From: Muscardinus avellanarius
Lineage: Eukaryota; Chordata; Mammalia; Rodentia; Gliridae
DNA: 64,000 nucleotides
Direction: 5' to 3'
Assembly (NCBI GenBank): GCA_963383645.1
Contig: OY726561.1
Location: forward strand, 27,880,826-27,944,825
Part shown: positions 23,735 to 34,160 of the stretch, in pieces
How the letters are laid out: every line of letters starts with the position of its first letter
How positions within the stretch are numbered: position 1 is the stretch's first letter
Position numbers and translations under genes: made by a program
The notes under the pieces: generated by a model
What the model saw: only the letters and a program-made list of their open reading frames with translations
What the model was told of the DNA's origin: nothing
Databases searched by the model: none

Positions 23735-24152
23735 GATGGTCCACCTTTGTAATCCTAGTCCTTGGGAGGCTGTGACAGGAGGATCACACATGTTCAAAGC
23801 AAGTCTCAGGTACTTTTTTTTTTTTCGGGTCTGGGGATAGAGCCCAGGGGCATTCTACCTCTGAGCTACAAAAAATAAATTTTTTTTATTCTTTATTTTG
23901 AAACTGGGTCTCACTGAGTTGCAGAGGGCCTCACTAAGTAGTTGAGGCTGTCCGCGAACCATGATCCTCAGGTTTCAGCCTCCCGAATGCTGGGATTACA
24001 AGCATATGCCACCATGCCCAGCTAAGTCTCAGCTATTTAATGAGGCTCTCTGCAACTTAGTGGGACCCTATTTACAAATAAAATATAAAATAGGTCTGGG
24101 CATGTAGCTCTAAGGTAGAAAGCTTCTAGGTTCCATCCCCAGGACCACAAAA
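23735..24152 (+). mobile_element. B1-dID SINE, sense, split by another SINE
   Basis: Left half 23735-23812 (B1 head GATGTGATGGTCCACCTTTG to AAGTCTCAGG) and right half 24024-24152 (CTCAGCTATTTAATGAGGC, ID half CATGTAGCTCTAAGGTAGAA, GGTTCCATCCCCAGGACCAC). The two join into one ordinary dimer once the insertion at 23813-24023 is removed. Confidence 0.9.
23813..24023 (-). mobile_element. B1-dID SINE inserted inside another SINE
   Basis: Complete antisense dimer from T run (23814) to ATGCCCAGCT (24023), flanked by a duplicated target AAGTCTCAGSTA (23801-23812 and 24024-24035, 11 of 12 identical). Within it, the expected CACCCCCAGCCC after GAGCTAC is replaced by AAAAAATAAA. Confidence 0.93.
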
Positions 24153-25539
24153 AAGGGCACACAGAATTTGCTATATTATGATATATTGAGCATGTAGTGC
24201 TTGTAGTGTTTATGAAATTACACTGTAGAAAAGAAACTTAAAATTGGTTATCAAGTAGCATGTCTACTGAATATATTAATTATGCCCACTCTTTGAGCAT
24301 GTAGTGCTTCCAGGAATCTTAATTATTTTAAAAATTAGTTACCAATTAAGAATTGGGCTTTAATCATCAAACAAACAATTTAAAACACCTTTACACATAA
24401 TGCATCATAACCTTTGCTGTGTACATGATTTTAGAATTTACCATTACATAGCAAGAGTTGAATTAGCAAGGTAGATATGTAGGGTATGTGGGTAACTAAC
24501 ATAAAAAAATGGGTATCACTGGATTTCTAAGTAGAATTTAACAAGTAATGTCTAGGTGTTTTTTCTCATTTGAATAAAGACTCTTGTGTAAAGAATTCTT
24601 AGCGTGTCAGGTCTGTCTAGTCTTGCTAATTATATTAGATTATTAGAAACCTGAAATAGGTCTCTGTTTGCTTTTGCAGTGCGTCAGTGTTATAAATCCA
24701 AATAGGCCTGGGGCTTAGCATGTAGGAAGTGTTTGATTTGAGAAAGTTTAAAGGGCTTTGCCAATTATATGCAAATCTGGATTCATTTTGAATTGTGCCA
24801 TATTTCTAAGGTGTTGTCTTAATAGCTTTGAATTTGCACTGAGGAAACCAGAGAAGAGAGTGTGGAAATTTAGCTTGTTTGAGAGAGAACGGTCTTAGAT
24901 TCCAGGGATAATGACAGGAGGGCCTCTGGGATTCATAAAGAGTGGGCATAGCTGATATATTCTAGGAGACATGCTACTTGATAACTAATTTTAAGTTTCT
25001 TTTCTACAGTGTAATTTCATAATGAAATCCTTAAAACTTCAGATCAATTTGTTAAAACCATAAAAAGTCTCAAGTAGACTGTGGCAGGGAAGCTGATACT
25101 GGGATATATACCCAGGCCTTGGAATGGAATTGATGAGATGGAATAGGATCAGTAAAGAGAACCCGTGATGGGATGGTAGAGACAATTGCTGTTGAAGCTC
25201 AGCTCATCAAAGTGAGTAGTAATGAGTAACCACTTAGATCTATGACAGTCTACATGTGGGTATCTGTGAAACAGCAGAAATGGGGTCTGTTTTTCCTGCA
25301 TTTGTGGGACTGGGACTTGTATTTTTAGCTAAATGGTAATATAGAAGACTGAGGAAGTTGGGGCAATCAAATGTGACTTAAAATATGTTTATTTATTTAT
25401 ATTTGTAGCAATTCCTCAATGCAGTTCAAAGAGTAGTTATTATCTCCATATTTCAGTACTTTATGTACTTTCAAAAACTGTTATATTTTCATGTGCAAAT
25501 GTTTCTATTAAAAGGTACACAAAATTTGCTATGTTGTGT
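24153..25539. other. Unique DNA
   Basis: No frame above about 60 codons and no recognised element. The phrases GAGCATGTAGTGCTT (24190 and 24296) and AATTACACTGTAGAAAAGAAACTTAAAATT (24216) recur, the second in inverted form near 24990-25020, hinting at an old local inverted repeat. Confidence 0.4.
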
Positions 25540-25690
25540 TTTTATTATTGTATCTATCTTCTATCTCTCCAGACCATAAAGTCCTTTAAAGTACAGATGG
25601 ATTCTTATACATTGTGTTTAGCTCTCAAGATATTTAACATGGTGCTGAGCTGATATTCTGGTACTCAGCATATATTTATGAAATGGACTC
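25540..25690 (+). mobile_element. L2 3' end relic
   Basis: Order typical of the L2 3' end: ACCATAAAGTCCTTTAAAG (onset of the 'gtaagctccttgag' region), ATGGTGCTGAGC, then TACTCAGCATATATTTATGAAATGG. Confidence 0.5.
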
Positions 25691-25959
25691 TTTACTGATC
25701 ATTTATTTTTAGGACATACATTGCCTATAGTCACATGATTGTAATTATATGAAATGAAATCTTAAATGTGTTTTATATCTCCTTTTTTTTTTTGAAATGT
25801 GGGTTTTTCATTTATGATGTGTTTGCCTGTTCCTTTTATTGATATCTTCACCTTGAATGTCTTATGCATCTTCAACAACACCTGATTTTCATGTTTCTTT
25901 CTATAGAACATCAAGATAAATTTAAATTAACTTTTCTTATACTCAGCTACATTTCTTTC

Positions 25960-26154
25960 TTTTTGCGGTACTGGGAATGTAACCCAGGGGCATTCTACCT
26001 CCAGCCCTATTTTTTATTCTTTATTTTGAAACAGGGGGGGTCTCACTGAGTTGCAAAGGGCCTCACTAACTAGCTGAGGCTGGCCACAAACTGAGATCCT
26101 TCTGTCTCAGCCTACCAAATGCTGAGATTACAAGTGTGCACCACCACGCCTGGC
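25960..26154 (-). mobile_element. B1-dID type SINE, antisense
   Basis: GCGGTACTGGGAATGTAACCC (ID end), CTACCTCCAGCCCTATTTTT with box A partly deleted, a G run AGGGGGGGTCTCAC, and B1 head GTGCACCACCACGCCTGGCT at 26154. Confidence 0.92.
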
Positions 26155-26395
26155 TAAACTAAAATTAATAAGTCAGATCTCAAACCCATACTCATGTTTT
26201 AGTCATGATTCATGAATGTGTAAGTTCATATGTCAGGTCACTGTCCCATGGAGTACAAGCATGGGTTGAAGCTCAGAGAAGAACGATTACCAGATGATAC
26301 TCAAAAAATCTTTATTTCCCCAAAATACATTAGTCTCAATGTCTTATTTGTAACTTTAACTTGCTTCTTATGACTGAGAAAGCTGTTAGTTTTTT

Positions 26396-26444
26396 GTATG
26401 TATGTATGTATGTATGTATGTATGTATGTATGTATGTATGTATA
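26396..26444. repeat. (TATG)n microsatellite
   Basis: About twelve TATG/GTAT units abutting the 3' side of the antisense ID fragment at 26445, consistent with growth from its tail. Confidence 0.96.
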
Positions 26445-26502
26445 TGGTACTGGGCAATGCACCCCAGGGTGTTCTACCTCTGAGATAAATCCCCAGCCTT
26501 TT
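26445..26502 (-). mobile_element. ID-like SINE half, antisense
   Basis: Only the ID-like half is present: GGTACTGGGCAATGCACCCC to GAGATAAATCCCCAGCC. No B1 half follows; instead there is a (TTAA)n tract and the L1 3' end. It may be the remnant left when the L1 inserted, or a 5'-truncated copy. Confidence 0.75.
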
Positions 26503-26879
26503 TTATTAATTAATTAATTAATTTATATTTATTTTTAATTTTTGTATTGGTACATTGTATTCATACATCGTAATGAGATTAAAAGAATTTGTGTAGATAA
26601 TACATGCACACATTGCCCAGTTAGTCCCTACCCAATCCCTACCTCATTCCTCCCCATCCCACCTTCCTATGCTTGGCTTAGTGGTTGACATCAGTATGTT
26701 TGTTTAAGTACATCATATGCTTTAGAGAGTTTACTTCTTCCCCCCTCCCATCCCTTCAGTTAGCTTGCCTTATTTGCTCCTATATAGGATCCCCTTTTTC
26801 ATCTAGTGTTCCTCTTATGATCCATTTCTCCTTAGCTTTCACATATTAGGGAAAGCATCCAATTGCTTATTTTTTGTGA

Positions 26880-29800
26880 CTAATCTCGCTTAGCATAATG
26901 TCCTCCACTCCCATCCATTTCCGTGAGAATGCTGTAATTGTGGGTTTTTTTAATTATTGCTGAGTAAAATTCCATTATATACATATCCCACAGTTTTGTA
27001 ATCCATTCATCTGTTGATGGGCATCTTGACTGGTTCCATAGTTTGGCAATGGTGAATTGTGTAGCTATGAACATAGGTACCCATGAATTGGTTTGGTAGT
27101 TTGGTTTCCTTTCTTTTGGGTAGATACCCAGAAATGGTATTGCTGGACCAAATGGAAAATTTGTTGCCATTCTTCTGAGGATCCTCCACACTGTTTTCCA
27201 AAGTGGTTTCACTGATTTGCAATCCCACCAACAATGTCTTAGAGTTCCCACTTCTCCACATCCTCGCCAGCATTTGTTGTTGTTTGTGTTTTGAATGATT
27301 GACATTCTAGTTGGAGTTAGGTGAAATCTCAGGGTAGTTTTGATTTGCATCTCTCTGATTGCCAAAGATATTGAGCATTTTTTCATGCATTTATTGGCCA
27401 TTTGAATTTCTTCTTTTGTGAAGTGTCTATTTAGTTTGATTGCCCATTTTTTGATTGGATTATTTCTTTTTTTAGTGTTGAGTTTCTTGAGTTCTCTGTA
27501 TATTCTAGATATCAGTCCTATATAGGAGGATTAGGTGGAAAAAATCTTCTCCCGTTCTATTGGCTCTCAATTGAGGTTCTTAACAGTTTTCTTTGCTGAA
27601 CAGAAGCTTTTCAGTTCAATAAAATTTCAAGTATTGATCTTCCTTTTAGTTTCTTGTGTCTTTGGGGATCTTGTTGAGAAAGTTTTTACCTGAGACTATG
27701 TGTTGCAGTTTTGGACCTATGCCCTCTTCAGGGAGCCTCAAGGTCTCTACTCTAATTTCCAAGTCTTTGATCCATCTTGAATAGACTCTTGTGCAGGGTG
27801 AGAAAGTAGGATTTATTTACATTTTCTGCATATGGTTAACCAGTTTTGCCAACACCATTTGTTGAACAGGCTATCTTTTTTCCAGTATATGTTTTTGGCC
27901 CCTTTGTCAAAAATCAATTGGCTATAAGTGTGAGGATTTGTTTCTGAGTCTTCTACTCTGCTCCATTGATCCGTGTATCCGTTTTTGGGCCAGTACCATG
28001 GTGTTTTTATTACAATGGCTTTTTTGTATAGTAAAATCAAGTATTGTGATTTCTCCTCCATGGTTTTTGTTGCCGAGAAATACTTTGGCTATTCTGGGTG
28101 TTTCTTGTTCCAAATGAATTTAAGGACTGATTTTTCTATGTCTGTAAGGAATGATCTTGGTAATTTAATGGGTATTGCATTGAATCTGTAGATCATTTTT
28201 GGAAGTATGGCCATTTTGATGGTATTTATTTATTCTGTCTATCCATGAACATGGAAGATCTTTCCATCTTCTAAGATCTTCTTTGATTTCTTTTTTTAAT
28301 GTTTTATAATTTTTATTGTACTTTCTTGGTTAAGTTTATTCCTAAGTATTTTATTTTTTGTGGGAAATCCTGAGTGGAAGTGTTTTATGAATTACTTTTT
28401 CAGTGGATTTATGGTTGGTGTACAGAAAAACTTCTGATTTTTTAATATTAATTTTGTATCCAGACACTTTGCTGAATTTGTTGATCAGTTTTATAAATAT
28501 TTTGGTTGAGTTTGTGGGGTCTTCTAAATATAGTATCATGTTATCTGCAAATAGTGAAATTTTGAGTTCTTCTTTTCCTATTTGTACTCCTTTGATTTCC
28601 TTTTCTTGATTTATTGCTCTTGCTGGGGTCTCAAGTACTATATTGAAAAGAAGTGGTGATAATGGACATCTTTGTCTTGTTCCTGTTTTGCGGAGGAATT
28701 CTCAAAGATTTTCCCCATTTTATATGATATTGGCTGTAGGCTTCTTGTAGATTGCCTTTATGATGATGTTGAAGTATGTTCCTTCTATTCGATTCTCTGC
28801 AGTGCTTTTATCATAAATGGGTGTTGGATTTTATCAAATGGTTTTTCAGCATCTATTGAAATGATCATGTGATTTTTGTCTTTGGTTCTGCTTATATGAT
28901 AAATTACATGGATTGATTTTCATATGTTGAACCAGACTTGCATCCCTGGGATGAACCCTACCTGGTCATGGTGTATGATTTTCTTGATGTGGTTTTGAAT
29001 GTGTGTTGCTAGTATTTTGTTTAGGGTTTTTGCATCCAAGTTCATCAAAGATATAGACTTGTAGTTTTCCTTCCTTGAACTGTCTAGTATTGGTATTAGC
29101 TCTTCTTTAAAGTTTTATAAAATTCACTTGGGAAGATATCTGGTCCTGGGCTTTTTTTTTATGGTAACCTCTTTGTTGCTGTTTCAATCTCTTTGATTGT
29201 TATTGGTTGGTTTAAATTTTCTATGTCTTCTTGACCCATTTTAGAAGGGTTGTATTTATCTAGAAAGTTGTCAATTTCCTCCAGATTTCCTATCTTGTTG
29301 GAGTATAGTTTTTCAAAGTAGTTTCTGATAATCCTCTGAATTTTTGCACTCTCAGTAGTGATATCTCCTTCTTCATCTCTTATCTTTCTAGTGTGGGTTG
29401 ATTCTCTCTTTCTTTAGTTAAGTTGTCTAGTGGTTTATATATCTTGTTAATTTTTTCAAGAAACCAGCTTTTGGTTTTGTTGATTTTCTGTATTTTTTTT
29501 ATTCTCTACTTTGTTTATTTCCACTCTAATTTTAACAATTTTCTGTTTCCTACTGTCTTTGGGGTTAGATTGTTCCTGATTTTCAAGGATTTTGAGGTGT
29601 GTTATTAAGTTATTTATTTGATGATTTTCTGCTTTTCTTATGTGAGCACTCAGTGCTATAAATTTTTCTTTTAATACTGCCTTCAAACTGTCCCAGAGGT
29701 TTTGATATGTTATATATCTATTTTTGTTTGTTTCTAGAAATCTCTTGATTTCACCCCATACCTCTTATATGACCCATTCTTCATTTAGATGTGTGGTGTT

Positions 29801-30565
29801 CAGTCTCCACATGTTTATGTGATTTCTCTGTGTCTTCTTATAGTTGATTTATAATTTCATTCCATTATGGTCTGAAAAGACACAGGGAAGTATGTCACAT
29901 TGTTTGAATTTGCTAGTGCTCACTTTGTGGCCCAGGATGTAATCTATTTTGGAGAAGGTTCTGTGAGCATCTGAGAAAAATGTAAACTCTGCTTTATTTG
30001 GGTGAAATATTCTATATGTGTCTAACCAGTCCATTTGATTAATGGTATTCTCTAGGTCTGAGGCATCTTTATTGACCTTTTGTCTAGAAGATCGATCTAA
30101 TGGTGTGAGACTTGTGTTGAAGTCTCCCAGTATTATTGTATTGAAATTTATATGTGACTTAATGTCAGAAAGAGATTGTTTTATGAAAGTAGCTGCACCT
30201 AAGGGCATAAATATTGATTATTGTTATTTCCTCATGCTGGATTGTTCCTTTTACCAGTAAAAAAAAATGACCTTCTTTGTCTCTTGTAATAGGCTTGAGC
30301 TTGAAGTCTAGCTTATCTGATATCATTGTTACAAATCCTGTTTGTCTTAGAGTTCCATTGGCATGGGTTACCTTGTTCCAGCCCTTTGCCTGAGTTTGTT
30401 GCTATCTTTACTTGTAAGGTGTGTTTCTTGCAAGCATCATATAGATGGGTTTTGGTTTTTAATCCATTTTGCCACTTTATGTCTTTTTATTGGGGAGCTG
30501 AGGCCATTTACATTCAGTGTGATTATCAAGAGATGATTTTTAATTCTTAATATGATGAGATTTTA
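26880..30565 (-). pseudogene. L1 ORF2 (endonuclease-reverse transcriptase), broken
   Basis: Remnant of the L1 ORF2 protein, which nicks DNA and reverse-transcribes L1 RNA. An open N-terminal piece at 29849-30208 keeps endonuclease motifs GDFN, SKIDYI and SDHN. The reverse-transcriptase active site at 28540-28551 reads FADN instead of F/YADD, so the second catalytic Asp is gone. The C-terminal piece at 26880-27401 keeps the Cys/His knuckle [18 protein letters not shown] and WITKLW. Multiple stops and frameshifts separate the pieces. Plus-strand frames across 28403-30550 are shadows. Confidence 0.88.
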
Positions 30566-30611
30566 CTTCTGTTTGAAATACTGTTGTCTGCTAGATGGAA
30601 ATTCTTGTTTC

Positions 30612-31465
30612 TCTGGTTCTGGCATGTATTACTTGTTTCTTCTTTGTAGTTAATCTCTATGGATATTTTCTCTAGTGCTGGTTATGAAGACAAACTCCTT
30701 CTAAGTTGAGAGATAGTTTTGCTGGGTAGAAAATTTTTGGTTGCAAGTTGCTTACTTTTAGAGTTTGGAATATTTTACTTCAGGCCAGTCTAGCTTTTAT
30801 GTCTTGGTTTGGGAAGACTGGAGTGATTCTAATTGGTTTCCCTCTGAATGTCAATTTGCCTTTTTTTTTTTTTTTTTTTTGCCCTTAAGATTCTCTCCTT
30901 GGCTTCTATATTGATCTTTTTGACTATTGTGTTGCATGTAGAACCTTTTCTCTGATCTTGTCTAAAGAGGGTTCTATAAGTTTCCTGTACCTGTGTGTTG
31001 ATCTCTTGCTCTGTGTTTGGAAAATTTTTTGCTATTACTTCTTTGAAAAGATTGTTGAGCCCCTTTGCTTCACCTTCTTTTCCCTCCTCTATGCCAATTA
31101 TTCTTAGGTTAGATCTTTTAAGATGGGCCCACATTTCTTCAGTGTCCAATTCCTGATGTCAAATTGTGTTTTCTATGTTATATACTATGTGTTCATTTTT
31201 GGAGTGATCTTCTTCTAGGAGAGAGATTGTCCTCTCCATGTGGTCTAATTGATTGTTTATAGTTTGAATAGATGCCGTTACTTCAATGATTGTATCTTTT
31301 ATTTCTTTCAGACTCTCTCTAAATTCTTTTCAGAATTCCTGTATTTCTATAGTTACATTACTCATTTAACCTTCTAGAAATCTCTGCAATTCTGTGTTAT
31401 CAGGTTCTGTAATTGTGGAGTTGTGGGAGCTCATTGCTTCCTTGTTGTTCCTCCTTTTCATGATT
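30612..31465 (-). pseudogene. L1 ORF1 (RNA-binding protein), broken
   Basis: Decayed partner of the intact ORF1 at 32907-33830. The open piece at 30829-31149 covers the end of the coiled coil and the RRM (EEMWAHLKRSNLRIIGIEEG), ending in an A-run-derived Lys tract. The C-terminal third is interrupted and lacks about 50 bp that the intact copy has (compare 30680-30720 with 32960-33050). The N-terminal part is frameshifted. Confidence 0.85.
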
Positions 31466-32186
31466 TCAGAAGTTTGCCTCTATTACGTCTGATAGATTTC
31501 TCTCAGTCTTTAGGTGTCAGCTGGTATATACAAAGGGAGCTTGTATTTTATTCAACAGTGAAGGTTGAGAAAGGAGGGAAGTGCAGGAGTAAATGGAAAT
31601 ATAGGGTAAAATCTCAGATAGGGTCGAATAGAAGGAGGGTATGAGTTTGGTAACATATTATATGCTAGAGATTAGAGATAGTAAAAATGTAGTAGTACTG
31701 TAGTAACCTAGTGCTAGAAGTTCTCCTGCGGGGACTGCAGTTTCACTTACAATTTTGGTGTGTGCCTACTGGAACCCCGGGGGGCATGGTGAGCTCAGCT
31801 GCCGCTGGCAAGATGGCACTGCCACTGGTGCCATTGGCAGTGAGACTGGAGGATTTCTATTTTGGTATTGAGCTACACTCTGGATCACTGGAAGCTGTAG
31901 CAGGTCTTTGTGCGGGAATGTCTGATGACTTACAACCTGTAGATCTGCATCTGCTCACTTCAGATACTTTTTTTTCTTTTTGTGTCTGTTGCAGGTTTTT
32001 TTTTTTCTTCTCTCTGGTGGGTCTACTAAACTTCTTTTTCTCTGTTCCTTGTGTTTATCATTTTTATTCCTCTTCTGATAGTACTTTCTGGCTTTGTAGA
32101 GCATTGTTTCTGAGGCAATGGAAATCAAGTGTCAGCAGGACTCAAAAGTGCTGCTTCTCTCAGTCTCCATCTTCCCCTTCCTTTCT
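31466..32186 (-). promoter_or_regulatory. L1 5'UTR / internal promoter region
   Basis: Non-coding 5' region of the L1, GC-richer than its surroundings. On the plus strand it contains CAAGATGGCACTGCC near 31808, aligning with the CAATATGGCGCCGCTGC near the 5' end of the other L1 (34135). A second ATGG core lies near the outer end. The 166-codon plus frame at 31711-32211 runs through it and into the flanking SINE T-run, and is not a gene. Confidence 0.6.
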
Positions 32187-32310
32187 ATTTTTTTTTTTTT
32201 TTTTGAAATAAGGACTGGCTAAGTTGCTGAGTCAGGACTCGAACCTGTGATCTTCCTGTCTCAGCCTCCCAAGTACTAAGGTCACAGGTTTGCATCAAAA
32301 TGCCTGGCTA
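32187..32310 (-). mobile_element. B1-like SINE monomer or truncated dimer, antisense
   Basis: T run 32188-32204, then directly the B1 body (GGCTAAGTTGCTGAG, ACTCGAACCTGTGATC, CTCAGCCTCCCAAGTACTAAG) to TGCCTGGCT. The ID half is missing. It abuts the 5' end of the L1 at 26525-32186. Confidence 0.82.
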
Positions 32311-32339
32311 CCTTTAAATATTCTTATCCATGCTTAGTT

Positions 32340-32480
32340 CCCTTTGTAGTATTGATAGCTGTGGTGATATAACTCCAGCACTGCCTCATTCAGAAATGGG
32401 TGCTTATGGCTACAAAACATATGTGAAGAAAATTCCCCTAGTAGCTTTGTTTATAATAGCCCCAGACAGGAATTAAGTGT
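32340..32480 (+). mobile_element. Ancient L1 ORF2 3' fragment, sense
   Basis: Resembles the segment at 36779-36915 (shared CTCATTCAGAAAT, GCTTATGG, ACAAAACATATGTG, TTGTTTATAATAGCC) and the old-L1 stretch before 'ttcataatagccaaa'. Two independent decayed copies. Confidence 0.55.
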
Positions 32481-32772
32481 CAGGAATACCAGCGAGCAAA
32501 TAACACACAGTTACCTCTCTATAGATCTGCAGGACGGAGGAAGGAAGGAAAGAATAAGAAAGCCATTGGTAGCTCAGTCCTTGTGTACACAATCTCCTCT
32601 CTAATCATAGTGCTGCTCTGGATCAGAAATCCTGCCTGCTCCAGTTTCAGAGTCACAAGAGCAAGTTATGCTAAGGATGGGCATGGTATTTGCTTTGCTA
32701 ATCATCTTCAGGGATGATACAAGTGGTACTTTCAATCAAGCTGGGCATTTCAGGTACTACACCATTGTTTTC

Positions 32773-32786
32773 AATAGTGAGTTCTA
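32773..32786 (+). repeat. 14-bp target-site duplication, left copy
   Basis: AATAGTGAGTTCTA, identical to 35167-35180, bounding the composite retroelement. The 3' CTA can pair with UAG in the element's RNA, where the second priming appears to have begun. Confidence 0.75.
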
Positions 32787-32801
32787 AAAATTAACAACAA
32801 T
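32784..32801. repeat. 18-bp inverted repeat, left arm
   Basis: CTAAAAATTAACAACAAT, the exact complement of 34161-34178. It marks the overlap between the inverted 5' cDNA and the direct 3' cDNA of the composite L1. Confidence 0.93.
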
Positions 32802-32906
32802 AAAGGCAAACAATACCCTTTAGAGATAGGTAACAGACTAACATAAATAATGAATCTCCACAGATAACCAATCTTAGTTGTCTGTTGGATGGAAAATCTT
32901 GTTTCT

Positions 32907-33830
32907 CTAGTTCTGATGTGTGTTACCTATTTCTTCTTTGTAGTTAATCTCTTTGAGTATTTTCTCTAGCGCTGGTTTTGAAGACATAAATTCCTTCAGT
33001 TTCTGTTTGTCATGGAAGCTTCTTATTTCTCCATCTAATTTGATAGAGAGTTTTGCTGGGTAGAAAATTTTTGGCTGGAAGTTGTTTTCTTTCAAAATTG
33101 GGAATATGTTACTCCAAGCCCTTCTGGCTCTCATAACTTGGTTTGGGAAGTCTGGAGTGATTCTAATTGGTTTGCCTCTGAATGTCACTTGGCCCTTTGC
33201 TTTTGTTGCCTTTAAGATTCTCTGCTTGGCTTCCACTTTGGTCATTTTGACAATTATGTGGCGTGGGGATCCTCTTCTCCGATCCTGTCTAAAGGGAGTT
33301 CTATACGTTTCCTGGACCTGTGTCTCTTGCTCTATGTCTGGAAAATTTTCTGCTATTACTTCCTTGAAGAGATTGTTGATCCCTTTGGTTTCACTTTCTT
33401 TTCCCTCCTCTATTCCAATTATTCTTAGGTTAGCTCTCTTAAAATGGGCCCATATTTCTTCAATATCAGATTCCTGCTGTCGGATATTTTTTCCTAGATT
33501 AGAAACTATGCGTTCATTTTTGGAATGATCATCTTCTAGGAGCGAGATTCTGTTCTCCATGTGTTCTAATCGGTTGTTTGTGCTTTGAATTGAGGCCTTT
33601 ACTTCATTAATTGCATCCTTTATCTCTTTTTGGCTGTCTCTGAGTTCTTTTCGAAGCACCTCTATTATTTCTACAGTTATTTTCCTGATTTGATCTTCTA
33701 GAAATCTCTGATTTTCTGTTTTATTGGGTTCTGATGTTGTGGGGTTGTGAGCATTAATTGCTCCAGTATTATTCCTCTTTCCCATGATTTCGGAAGTTTG
33801 TGCCTTTTCTGGGTTCTTCCCTTGGGTCAC
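32907..33830 (-). CDS. L1 ORF1 protein, intact reading frame
   Basis: L1 ORF1 proteins are trimeric nucleic-acid chaperones that coat L1 RNA in cytoplasmic particles and are needed for retrotransposition in cis. This frame is open over 307 codons, against about 338 in human. An in-frame Met at residue 16 (MGKRNN, 33785) fits the usual MGK-type start better, giving 292. Order: short basic N-terminus; coiled coil about 40-125 (LEDQIRK, NRLEHMENRISLLEDD); RRM about 130-205 (NLRIIGIEEGKE, HIIVKMTKVEAK); C-terminal domain about 210-297 (GKPIRITPDF, NFQPKIFYPAKLS). Basic RRRGSPR at 184-190. No ORF2 follows. Probably a recent copy; expression unknown. The plus frame 33082-33528 is its shadow. Confidence 0.85.
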   Translation of the reverse strand: MTQGKNPEKAQTSEIMGKRNNTGAINAHNPTTSEPNKTENQRFLEDQIRKITVEIIEVLRKELRDSQKEIKDAINEVKASIQSTNNRLEHMENRISLLEDDHSKNERIVSNLGKNIRQQESDIEEIWAHFKRANLRIIGIEEGKESETKGINNLFKEVIAENFPDIEQETQVQETYRTPFRQDRRRGSPRHIIVKMTKVEAKQRILKATKAKGQVTFRGKPIRITPDFPNQVMRARRAWSNIFPILKENNFQPKIFYPAKLSIKLDGEIRSFHDKQKLKEFMSSKPALEKILKEINYKEEIGNTHQN

Positions 33831-34160
33831 TATGACTTCACTTAAGGTGCTCTGGATCTCAAGTCAGTAGTATCTCAGACCCCACTACTCCTTTACTGGG
33901 TTTTATCACAGAGTCTCCGACCCAGAGAGTCGATAGAGGCTGCTTTAGACCGTGGGGGGTGCCAGGTTGCACGTTCTCCTATGGTGTGATATCACTGCCA
34001 CCGCCCCTCTCCCACTGGGTCAAGTCCCAGTGAGTACAGTACTGGGATTTCTCCGCTGTGGCCCGCAATTTGACTCACTGTTCTTGAGTACGCAGATGTA
34101 GCTGTAGTGAGTTCCGTGCTGCTGCCGCCGGTGGCAATATGGCGCCGCTGCTACGCCCTC
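33831..34160 (-). promoter_or_regulatory. L1 5'UTR with YY1-like site near the 5' end
   Basis: About 330 bp upstream of the intact ORF1, clearly GC-richer than the window average. Plus-strand AATATGGCGCC at 34136-34146 fits the YY1 core (AANATGGCGNC) 15-25 nt from the element's 5' end. A YY1 site near the start positions transcription in human L1. Whether this UTR is full length is unclear; the neighbouring L1 has a longer 5'UTR. Confidence 0.55.

Larger units (their letters stand above)
26525..32186 (-). mobile_element. Near full-length L1, inactive
   Basis: An L1 of about 5.7 kb on the minus strand. From its 3' end it shows: terminus TATTGGTACATTGTATTC (26545), 3'UTR to about 26879, ORF2 remnant (26880-30565), inter-ORF gap, ORF1 remnant (about 30612-31465) and a long GC-richer 5'UTR to about 32186. 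The element's first bases on the minus strand read GAAAGGAAGGGGAAGATGG. Both ORFs carry stops and frameshifts. Preceded on its 3' side by (TTAA)n; I found no clear target duplication. Confidence 0.88.

Noticed and set aside
29423..30550. Several hydrophobic plus-strand ORFs resembling membrane proteins
   Set aside because: Antisense of L1 ORF2; A-rich sense sequence gives Phe/Leu/Ile-rich antisense frames.
26525..32186. Active L1
   Set aside because: ORF1 and ORF2 carry frameshifts and stops, and the RT box is FADN.
31711..32211. 166-codon plus-strand ORF
   Set aside because: It lies antisense to an L1 5'UTR and ends in a SINE T run; no domain or splice context.
33082..33528. 148-codon plus-strand ORF
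   Set aside because: Exact antisense shadow of the intact L1 ORF1.
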